Source: Clostridia bacterium | Lineage (GTDB): Bacteria > Bacillota > Clostridia > Oscillospirales > Ruminococcaceae | Assembly (NCBI GenBank): GCA_009177225.1 | Contig: WFLZ01000063.1 | Coordinates: 4,363-10,662 of the forward strand | Reading direction: 5' to 3' | DNA length: 6,300 bases | Part shown: positions 1-5,752 of the stretch, in pieces | Layout of the letters: every line of letters starts with the position of its first letter | Numbering within the stretch: position 1 is the first letter of the stretch | The notes under the pieces: model-generated | The model's input: the letters and a program-made list of their open reading frames with translations, nothing else | What the model was told of the DNA's origin: nothing | Databases searched by the model: none | Translations under genes and position numbers: made by a program

Positions 1-1
1 C

Positions 2-1153
2 GGCATAAAAACCCTTACCCGTGAAGCGTCTGAAATTATAGATTCGGCTGATATTCTGATAGGTGCGAAACGTATGCTTGAACCGTTTGAACATCTTCAT
101 AAGCCTGTGTTATGTGAGTATTCGGTGGACAAAATAGTAAATTATATAAATAACTGCGGATATAATAAAATCGCCGTTCTGATGTCGGGGGACTGCGGAT
201 TCTACAGCGGAGCAAAAAATCTTTCCAAATTTTTTGGCACAGACTGTAAAATTATCTGCGGAATTTCGACACCTGTCTATTTGTGTGCAAAAATCGGCAG
301 GTCGTGGGAAAATATGAAGTTTGTCAGTCTGCATGGCAGAAACGGAAATGTTGCTGTGAACGTCATGCAGAATGAACTTTGTTTTTTTCTGCTTGGTGGA
401 AAAATTACGCCTGCTGAAATATGCAGAACGCTTTGCAGGTATGGTCTTGGTGATGTCAGAATTTTTGTGGGTGAAAATCTGGGTTATGAAAATGAACGTA
501 TACTATCGGGTACGGCGAAAAGTATGCAGGACATTTCAACGGAAAATCTCTGTGCGGTGATTGTCGAGAATAAAAATTACATGAAATATATTCCGTTGGG
601 AATCGGCGACGAAAATTTTATAAGAACTGAAATTCCAATGACAAAGGCAGAAGTGCGTACTGTTGTGGTTTCAAAGCTGAATGTCGGCAGGGACAGTATT
701 TGCTGGGACATTGGTTGTGGTACGGGTTCGGTGTCGGTGGAAATGGCACTGAGGTGTCCGGACGGTTGTGTATATGCGTTTGACAAGAATGATAAAGCTG
801 TGAAACTGACTTCTGAAAATTCCGAAAAATTCGGCTGTGACAATATTCATGTGTATAAAAGTATGTTTCCGGAAGATGTTCCGGATAATGTTCCTGCACC
901 GGATTGTGTATTCATAGGTGGTTCGTCGGGAAAAACCGGAGATATAGTAAAATATGTTCTTGAAAAAAATCCGTATGCCGAAATAGTCGTGACGGCGGTT
1001 TCAATAGAAACGCTAAATGAATGTATGGGTATTTTTGACGCTGAAATTACACAGATTGCCATAACGAGAACACACAAAACAGGCAGTCACACCATGTTTT
1101 CGGCAGAAAATCCTGTGTTTGTGATAAAGAGGAAAATAAAATGCGTAGAGTAA
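2..1153 (+). CDS. cbiET: CbiE-CbiT fusion, precorrin/cobalt-precorrin methyltransferase and decarboxylase (5' partial)
   Basis: The reading frame is open from base 2, so the gene starts outside the window; an internal ATG at 74 is not the start. The 24 codons before it read as a CbiE N-terminus (LTREASEIIDSADILIGAKR), so only about 10 residues seem to be missing. 383 residues are visible. Residues 1 to about 193 are the CbiE tetrapyrrole methyltransferase domain (SGDCGFYSGAK at 62-72, CGIS at 86-89, SLHGR at 109-113). From about 195 on lies the CbiT Rossmann methyltransferase domain, with SAM-binding DIGCGTGSVS at 236-245 and CVFIGGSSG near 302-310. By family knowledge CbiE methylates C5, and CbiT methylates C15 and decarboxylates the C12 acetate side chain, giving (cobalt-)precorrin-8. 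The aerobic counterpart is CobL, and the sequence alone does not separate the two; the anaerobic version is inferred from the likely host. The 3' end overlaps cbiA by 13 bases. Confidence 0.93.
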   Translation, partial: GIKTLTREASEIIDSADILIGAKRMLEPFEHLHKPVLCEYSVDKIVNYINNCGYNKIAVLMSGDCGFYSGAKNLSKFFGTDCKIICGISTPVYLCAKIGRSWENMKFVSLHGRNGNVAVNVMQNELCFFLLGGKITPAEICRTLCRYGLGDVRIFVGENLGYENERILSGTAKSMQDISTENLCAVIVENKNYMKYIPLGIGDENFIRTEIPMTKAEVRTVVVSKLNVGRDSICWDIGCGTGSVSVEMALRCPDGCVYAFDKNDKAVKLTSENSEKFGCDNIHVYKSMFPEDVPDNVPAPDCVFIGGSSGKTGDIVKYVLEKNPYAEIVVTAVSIETLNECMGIFDAEITQIAITRTHKTGSHTMFSAENPVFVIKRKIKCVE

Positions 1154-2478
1154 TAATTGCAGGAACGGGAAGCGGTTGCGGAAAAACCACAGTTACCTGT
1201 GCCGTTCTGGAGGCATTGTGCAGACGTGAAATAAAAGTATCATCATTCAAGTGCGGACCTGATTACATAGACCCGATGTTTCATAAAAAAATAATCGGAA
1301 CTGATTCGCATAATCTTGACAGCTTTTTCTGTGACGAAAACACTCTTAAATATCTGCTTTATGAAAACAGCCGTAACAGCGATATTTCCGTGATTGAGGG
1401 TGTTATGGGATTCTATGACGGAGTAAACGGAAAGGGTTCGGCATTTTCTGTTTCGGAAATCACCGGTACACCTGTGATTCTTGTCGTTGACTGCAAAGGT
1501 ATGAGCGACTCACTCGGTGCGGTGATAAAAGGTTTTCTCACTTACAGAACGCCTAACAATATATGCGGAATTATTTTTAACAGACTTCCGGAAAAGCTTG
1601 TTTCACTTGCAAAAAAAATCTGTCATGAACTCAATACGGAATATTTCGGGTATATGCCACCGCATAAATGTACTATTGAAAGCCGTCATCTTGGACTTGT
1701 GACAGCTGACGAAATTTCAGATATAACGGATAAAATTCGGTTTCTTGGTGGACTTGCGGAAAAAAATATCCTGCTTGACAAAATTATAGATTTTTCTGAC
1801 AGAACTTTTCCGTCGTTTTCAGAACCGTGCATAAAAAAAATATCTGACATTCAGCCTGTGGTGGCTGTTGCAAGGGACAGGGCGTTTTGTTTTCTCTATC
1901 AGGAAAATATTTCACTGCTTGAAAAAACAGGCTGTTGTATAAAATACTTTTCACCGCTTTATGACAGGTGTGTCCCCGAAGATGCTGACGGACTTATTCT
2001 TTGTGGAGGTTATCCCGAACTTTATGTAGAACAGCTTTCGGATAACGTTTCAATGCTTGAATCCGTGAAAAATCTGATTGACGGCGGTATTCCATTAATT
2101 GCGGAGTGCGGTGGGTTCATGTACCTGCATAAGTACATAAAGGACGGTGGCAAGATTCACCGAATGGCAGGAGTTTTTGAAGATTCTGTCTACAGAACAG
2201 ATAGACTTCAGAGATTCGGCTATATAACGCTTGATTCCAAAAACGATAGTCTGCTTTTCAGAAAAGATGAAAAAATTACTGCACATGAATTTCATTACTG
2301 GGACAGTACGGACTGCGGAAAAAGTCTTACTGCTGTAAAGAGTGATGGCAGGTCATGGGAATGCTGTAAATGCAGTGAAAAAATGTATGCAGGGTTTCCG
2401 CATATTTATTTTTATTCGGACATCAGAATTGCAGAACGCTTTGCAAAGGCGTGTGCAGAATACGGAGGCAGAAAATGA
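1141..2478 (+). CDS. cbiA: Cobyrinate a,c-diamide synthase CbiA
   Basis: 445 residues, the normal length for the family. The N-terminal dethiobiotin-synthetase-like ATPase domain has the P-loop GTGSGCGKTT at 8-17, CGPDYIDPMFH at 38-48, NLDSFF at 58-63 and EGVMGFYDG at 86-94. The C-terminal half is a class I glutamine amidotransferase domain with LCGGYPELY, the nucleophile Cys323 in AECGG, and the histidine region HEFHYWD at 382-388 (likely catalytic His385). The enzyme uses ATP and glutamine ammonia to amidate the a and c carboxylates of cobyrinate in the cytoplasm. The start at 1141 has an AAAGAGG site at 1126-1132, eight bases upstream, and lies inside the end of cbiET, so the two are probably translationally coupled. 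The aerobic homologue CobB acts on hydrogenobyrinate; CbiA is preferred on the presumed anaerobic host. Confidence 0.95.
   Translation: MRRVIIAGTGSGCGKTTVTCAVLEALCRREIKVSSFKCGPDYIDPMFHKKIIGTDSHNLDSFFCDENTLKYLLYENSRNSDISVIEGVMGFYDGVNGKGSAFSVSEITGTPVILVVDCKGMSDSLGAVIKGFLTYRTPNNICGIIFNRLPEKLVSLAKKICHELNTEYFGYMPPHKCTIESRHLGLVTADEISDITDKIRFLGGLAEKNILLDKIIDFSDRTFPSFSEPCIKKISDIQPVVAVARDRAFCFLYQENISLLEKTGCCIKYFSPLYDRCVPEDADGLILCGGYPELYVEQLSDNVSMLESVKNLIDGGIPLIAECGGFMYLHKYIKDGGKIHRMAGVFEDSVYRTDRLQRFGYITLDSKNDSLLFRKDEKITAHEFHYWDSTDCGKSLTAVKSDGRSWECCKCSEKMYAGFPHIYFYSDIRIAERFAKACAEYGGRK
2464..2468 (+). promoter_or_regulatory. Ribosome binding site fixing the cobT start
   Basis: GGAGG lies six bases before the ATG at 2475. 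It supports that start over the in-frame ATG at 2451, which would add eight residues (MCRIRRQK) encoded wholly within the 3' end of cbiA. Confidence 0.75.
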
Positions 2479-3524
2479 ACAGAATAAACAAAATAAAACC
2501 ATCAGACAGATTATCAGCGGCTTCGGCAAAAAAACAGTGGGACAGCATAGCTAAACCTCTCGGAAGTTTCGGATTGTTGGAGGAATTTATTGAGAAAATA
2601 GCGTCGGTGCAGGGAACAAAAGACATTGACATTTCAAAAAGAGCGGTTGTGGTAATGTGTGCGGACAACGGCGTTGTGTGTGAGGGAGTTACTCAGACGG
2701 GCAGTGAAATTACGGCGTTGAGTGCGGTGGCGATTGCGGAAGGACGTTCAAATATAAACGCTCTCGCAGACGCTTACAGCACTGATGTTATATCAGTTGA
2801 TATCGGAATAAACCGTGACACAAAAAGTCGTTTCATTATTGACCGTAAAATTGCTTACGGAACACAGAATATAGTTGTTTCACCTGCAATGACTTTAAGT
2901 CAGGCTGAAAAAGCGGTCTGTGTGGGAATGGATATTGTCCGTGACCTTAAAAACAAAGGATTCAGAATTATAGTTACCGGTGAAATGGGAATAGGAAATA
3001 CCACTACAGCAAGTGCGGTTTCGGCGGTACTTCTTGATATGCCTGTTGAGGAAGTTACAGGACGTGGAGCAGGTCTGACATCTGAGGGTCTTGAAAGAAA
3101 AATTTCAGCAATAAAGCGTGCAATTGAGTTTAACAGACCCGACAAGGACAAGCCTCTTGAAGTACTTGCAAAAGTCGGTGGATTTGACATTGCAGGAATG
3201 ACAGGTCTTTTTCTTGGCGGTGCGGTCTACGGTGTTCCGATAATAATAGACGGCGTGATTTCTGCTACTGCGGCAGCGATTGCGTATAAAATCAATCCGT
3301 TGTGTGCGGAATATATGCTTGCCGGACACGTTTCGGGCGAACCTGCCGGAATAAAGCTTCTTGAACTTATGGGACTTAAAGCAGTTATAAATGCAGGTCT
3401 GCGACTCGGTGAGGGTACTGGTGGAATAATGCTTCTTCCGTTGCTGGACGGTGCGGTTGCTCTCTACAGAAACGCCCACAGGTTCGACGAAATCGGTATG
3501 GAGAGGTATGTGGAACTTAAATGA
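2475..3524 (+). CDS. cobT: Nicotinate-nucleotide--dimethylbenzimidazole phosphoribosyltransferase CobT
   Basis: 349 residues from the ATG at 2475, close to the usual 350 or so. CobT transfers phosphoribose from nicotinate mononucleotide to the lower-ligand base, giving alpha-ribazole phosphate for the nucleotide loop. Family motifs are all present: KPLGSFG at 27-33, the CADNGV segment, GEMGIGNTT at 169-177 (with Glu170), and the C-terminal GEGTGG with Glu313, which corresponds to the catalytic glutamate of Salmonella CobT. The protein is soluble, with no signal peptide. The start overlaps the cbiA stop as ATGA, and the end overlaps the cobU start the same way. The lower-ligand base cannot be told from sequence: CobT enzymes of anaerobes also accept other benzimidazoles or purines, and no benzimidazole-synthesis gene lies in the window. 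Confidence 0.96.
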   Translation: MNRINKIKPSDRLSAASAKKQWDSIAKPLGSFGLLEEFIEKIASVQGTKDIDISKRAVVVMCADNGVVCEGVTQTGSEITALSAVAIAEGRSNINALADAYSTDVISVDIGINRDTKSRFIIDRKIAYGTQNIVVSPAMTLSQAEKAVCVGMDIVRDLKNKGFRIIVTGEMGIGNTTTASAVSAVLLDMPVEEVTGRGAGLTSEGLERKISAIKRAIEFNRPDKDKPLEVLAKVGGFDIAGMTGLFLGGAVYGVPIIIDGVISATAAAIAYKINPLCAEYMLAGHVSGEPAGIKLLELMGLKAVINAGLRLGEGTGGIMLLPLLDGAVALYRNAHRFDEIGMERYVELK

Positions 3525-4042
3525 TTACACTGATAACAGGCGGTTCAAAGTGCGGAAAGTCTGCACTTGCCGAAAGAATAACGTGCGGTTTTTCGGGCAG
3601 GAAATTTTATATTGCAACCATGAAACCATACGGCGAGGAGGCTTTTTCTGCGATTGAAAGACACCGTGAAATGCGTCAGGGAAAAGGTTTTGAGACAATA
3701 GAAAAGTATACTGATTTGAGTGAAATAATTCTGCCGGAAAAAAGTGCAGTTCTGCTTGAATGTATGGGAAATCTTTGTGCAAATGAGATGTTTGTGGAGA
3801 ATAAAATAATAAATCCGGTTGAGAAGATAGTGAGTGGTATTGAATATCTTGCCGAAATTTCGGAGTATCTGACAATAGTCACTAATAAAGTCGGAAACGA
3901 CGGTATTTCATATTCAAAAGAGACGGAAAAATATATTTCCCACATCAATAAAATAAACAGACGGATTTCACGGTTTGCAGATAATGTCATAGAGTGCGTT
4001 TACGGAATACCTGTTATTCTGAAAGGAGAATTATGTTACTGA
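3521..4042 (+). CDS. cobU: Adenosylcobinamide kinase / adenosylcobinamide-phosphate guanylyltransferase CobU (divergent C-terminal motif)
   Basis: 173 residues, slightly short of the usual 180 or so. CobU phosphorylates adenosylcobinamide and then converts it to adenosylcobinamide-GDP. Visible are the P-loop GGSKCGKS at 7-14, YIATMKP at 30-36, the ERHREMR segment at 46-52 whose His48 matches the guanylylated histidine of characterised CobU, LLEC at 78-81, and the C-terminal ADNVIECVYGIPVILK. Odd: the normally conserved NEVGxGIVP motif reads NKVGNDGIS (122-130), with Lys for Glu and no IVP, and the following RxFRD element is not recognisable. The start overlaps the cobT stop (ATGA). The nearest good Shine-Dalgarno match, GGAGAGG at 3500-3506, is 14 bases away, so translation probably depends on coupling to cobT. 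Family assignment is firm; full bifunctionality is uncertain. Confidence 0.87.
   Translation: MITLITGGSKCGKSALAERITCGFSGRKFYIATMKPYGEEAFSAIERHREMRQGKGFETIEKYTDLSEIILPEKSAVLLECMGNLCANEMFVENKIINPVEKIVSGIEYLAEISEYLTIVTNKVGNDGISYSKETEKYISHINKINRRISRFADNVIECVYGIPVILKGELCY
4022..4028 (+). promoter_or_regulatory. Ribosome binding site fixing the cobS start
   Basis: AAAGGAG sits four bases before the ATG at 4033, inside the end of cobU. It favours this start over the upstream in-frame ATG at 3994, which has no comparable site and would add 13 residues (MRLRNTCYSERRI) unlike a CobS N-terminus. Confidence 0.75.
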
Positions 4043-4809
4043 AATCATTGTTTTCTGCTTTTCTTATGTACTCACGCATACCGATGCCCAAAGTTGAATG
4101 GAAAGAGGAAAACCGTCGGTATTCGCTTTGTTTTTTTTCACTGATAGGGGCGGTGACGGGCGGTCTTTTTCTTTTGTGGCGACTGCTTTGTATAAAACTT
4201 GGATTCAATGCTTTACTTTTCGGTGCAGTTTCAACTCTTATACCAGTGATTGTGACTGGTGGTATTCATATAGACGGTTTCTGTGATGTTATCGACGCAA
4301 AATCATCTTATGGCGACAGGGAAAAACGTCTTGCAATAATGAAAGATTCACATATAGGTGCATTTGCGGTGCTTCACCTCTGTATGTACATGATTATTCA
4401 GACGGCTTTGTTTTCGCAGATAAATAAATGGGAAACGGCTGTTATTGTTGCGTTGGGATTTGTTCTTTCAAGGTCGATTAGCGGATTTTCAGCAATTACT
4501 TTCAAGTCTGCGAAATCGGAAGGCAGTCTGCAAAGTTTTGTAAAACCTGCCCACAAAAAAATAACGGTTTCAGTCACGGTAATATCTGCATTGCTGTGTT
4601 TCACCGGAATGATTTTTACAGACTGGTTTTCCGGAATTGTAAGCACTTTTACCGCATTATGTGTAACATTTTACTATAAAAAATTTTCCTATAAGACTTT
4701 TGGTGGAATTACAGGTGATTTGTGTGGCTGGTTTTTGCAGGTGTGTGAAATATGGGTACTTGCGTCGGCTGTGATTTCGGATTCTTTAAAGGAGGTTATG
4801 ATAAAATGA
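4033..4809 (+). CDS. cobS: Adenosylcobinamide-GDP ribazoletransferase (cobalamin synthase) CobS
   Basis: 258 residues, near the family norm of about 250. CobS is an integral membrane enzyme that joins adenosylcobinamide-GDP to alpha-ribazole phosphate (or alpha-ribazole), giving adenosylcobalamin 5'-phosphate. The N-terminus FLMYSRIPMP matches the typical family start. The signature GGIHIDGFCDVIDA is at 76-89, with acidic residues Asp81, Asp85 and Asp88, followed by DREKRLAIMKDSHIG at 95-109. A second conserved stretch, GGITGDLCGW, begins at 224. Several hydrophobic segments, for example about 34-55, 60-76, 110-130, 135-155 and 178-205, fit a polytopic membrane protein. The gene overlaps the end of cobU by 10 bases and the next gene by 4 (ATGA), and it stands directly between the two CobU-family genes that would supply its GDP-activated substrate. 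Confidence 0.94.
   Translation: MLLKSLFSAFLMYSRIPMPKVEWKEENRRYSLCFFSLIGAVTGGLFLLWRLLCIKLGFNALLFGAVSTLIPVIVTGGIHIDGFCDVIDAKSSYGDREKRLAIMKDSHIGAFAVLHLCMYMIIQTALFSQINKWETAVIVALGFVLSRSISGFSAITFKSAKSEGSLQSFVKPAHKKITVSVTVISALLCFTGMIFTDWFSGIVSTFTALCVTFYYKKFSYKTFGGITGDLCGWFLQVCEIWVLASAVISDSLKEVMIK
4788..4795 (+). promoter_or_regulatory. Ribosome binding site fixing the start of the short CobU paralog
   Basis: AAAGGAGG, the strongest Shine-Dalgarno match in the window, ends ten bases before the ATG at 4806. It supports that start over the in-frame ATG at 4752, whose 18 extra residues would only be a frame-shifted reading of the cobS end. The ATG at 4798 is in the cobS frame. Confidence 0.75.
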
Positions 4810-5198
4810 GACTGGTTACAGGTGGAGTTTTTGAGGGAAAGACTGAATTTGTCGTTTCTGAATTCGGCATATCCGAAACTGATATAAAATACGGCGGAAA
4901 CTGTGATATATCTGAAATTTTCAGTGCAGTATGTGTAAAGGACTATCATCTTCTTGTAAGAAGATTAATCAGTGAAAATACTGACCCCGTTGAATTTACT
5001 TTAAAACTTTGTTCTGAAAACAAGGGTATCACTGTTATTACGAATGAAATCGGGTGCGGAATAGTTCCCGTTGAAAAAAGTGAAAGACTATGGCGTGAGA
5101 ATTGCGGAAAGTGCGGTTGTATAATTGCGGAAAATTCCGATGTAGTCGTAAGGGTGATATGCGGAATTGGTACTTATATAAAGGATACACGGACATGA
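4806..5198 (+). CDS. Short CobU-family protein (adenosylcobinamide kinase/guanylyltransferase-like)
   Basis: 130 residues, about 45 shorter than the CobU encoded upstream. The N-terminus MRLVTGGVFEGKT has the CobU-type P-loop (GGVFEGKT, 6-13). The C-terminal half closely follows classical CobU: VITNEIGCGIVP at 77-88, ERLWRE at 93-98 in place of RxFRD, GK, and the ending VVVRVICGIGTYIK. The middle region with the HRxxR histidine is absent; instead a shorter segment reads YHLLVRRL at 47-54, with a histidine also at position 48. By family knowledge a nucleotide-dependent role in cobinamide activation is likely, but whether it is a kinase, a guanylyltransferase or a partner subunit of the other CobU cannot be told. 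From memory, similar short CobU-family proteins occur in other gut Clostridia, so this is probably an established subfamily and not decay. It overlaps cobS and the phosphatase gene by 4 bases each. Confidence 0.8.
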   Translation: MRLVTGGVFEGKTEFVVSEFGISETDIKYGGNCDISEIFSAVCVKDYHLLVRRLISENTDPVEFTLKLCSENKGITVITNEIGCGIVPVEKSERLWRENCGKCGCIIAENSDVVVRVICGIGTYIKDTRT

Positions 5199-5752
5199 TT
5201 ATTAATTTTATACGTCACGGCAAAACTGTCGGAAATATTCAGAAAAAATATATAGGAAGAACAGACGAGTCGTTGTGTGCGGAGGGCGTGGCAGAAATAA
5301 AGAATAATAAATATCCATCATGTAATATAGTAATTTCAAGCCCGATGAAACGCTGTATTCAGACGGTAGATATTATATATCCTGACAAGAAACCTATTAT
5401 TTGTGATGATTTCCGTGAGTGTGATTTCGGCGACTTTGAGGGAAAGAATTATCTTGAACTTTCCGGCAGTCCCGACTATCAGAAATGGATTGACAGCAAC
5501 GGTACAGATACTTTTCCGAACGGCGAAAATCCGCAGAACTTCCGGAAAAGGTGTGTTGAAATTTTTCTGAAAGCTGTTCAGAGATACAGTGATAAAAAAC
5601 TTTCGCTTGTCGTACACGGTGGGACAATTATGTCAGTCATGGAAAAATTTGCAGTTCCGAAAAGGGACTATTATGATTATCAGATAAAGAACGGTCACGG
5701 TTTCGTTACGGAATACAGTGACGGAAAAATAATCATAATGGAGGAAATATGA
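5195..5752 (+). CDS. cobC: Alpha-ribazole phosphatase, histidine phosphatase family (CobC-like)
   Basis: 185 residues from the ATG at 5195, which overlaps the previous stop as ATGA and has a modest AAGGA nine bases upstream (5181-5185). An in-frame ATG at 5102 would add 31 residues with no family match before the typical MIINFIRHGKT start. Histidine-phosphatase residues are all present: Arg7-His8-Gly9 (phosphorylated His8), Arg53 in SSPMKRCIQT, acidic Glu75 in ECDFGDFEG, and the second histidine His141 in VVHGGT. The FRECDFGDFEGKNY stretch is typical of CobC-type members. CobC removes the phosphate of alpha-ribazole phosphate or of adenosylcobalamin phosphate, the last step of nucleotide-loop assembly. 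The superfamily is broad and includes phosphoglycerate mutases; the specific role rests on its place inside the cobalamin operon. It overlaps cbiB by 4 bases. Confidence 0.9.
   Translation: MIINFIRHGKTVGNIQKKYIGRTDESLCAEGVAEIKNNKYPSCNIVISSPMKRCIQTVDIIYPDKKPIICDDFRECDFGDFEGKNYLELSGSPDYQKWIDSNGTDTFPNGENPQNFRKRCVEIFLKAVQRYSDKKLSLVVHGGTIMSVMEKFAVPKRDYYDYQIKNGHGFVTEYSDGKIIIMEEI
5740..5745 (+). promoter_or_regulatory. Ribosome binding site of cbiB
   Basis: GGAGGA inside the last codons of the phosphatase gene lies three bases before the ATG at 5749 (four counting from GGAGG). The spacing is short but acceptable, and the ATG is coupled to the upstream stop as ATGA. Confidence 0.65.

Noticed and set aside
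74..76. ATG at 74 as the start of cbiET
   Set aside because: The 24 upstream codons are open and encode conserved CbiE N-terminal sequence (LTREA...IGAKR), so the true start is before the window.
3105..3479. 124-residue antisense open frame opposite cobT
   Set aside because: It lies wholly within well-supported cobT, and its translation is low-complexity and basic with no recognisable domain. It is a shadow of biased codon use.
1165..3565. Cysteine just before the GK of the P-loop in both CbiA (SGCGKTT) and CobU (SKCGKS)
   Set aside because: As I recall these forms are common in clostridial members of both families, and the shared Cys is likely coincidence within permissive loop positions.
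3525..3990. Antisense open frames of 116 and 104 residues opposite cobU
   Set aside because: Both lie within cobU on the other strand, have no family resemblance and no convincing ribosome binding site. The cobU frame has clear motifs.
4242..4260. Inverted repeat ACCAGT-7 nt-ACTGGT that could form a hairpin
   Set aside because: The stem is only 6 bp, no T-run follows, and it sits inside cobS just before and into the conserved TGGIHIDG codons. It is best explained by coding sequence.
5102..5194. N-terminal extension of the CobC-like phosphatase from an ATG at 5102
   Set aside because: The extra 31 residues overlap the short CobU gene in another frame and match nothing in the family. The ATGA-coupled ATG at 5195 gives the canonical start just before the RHG motif.
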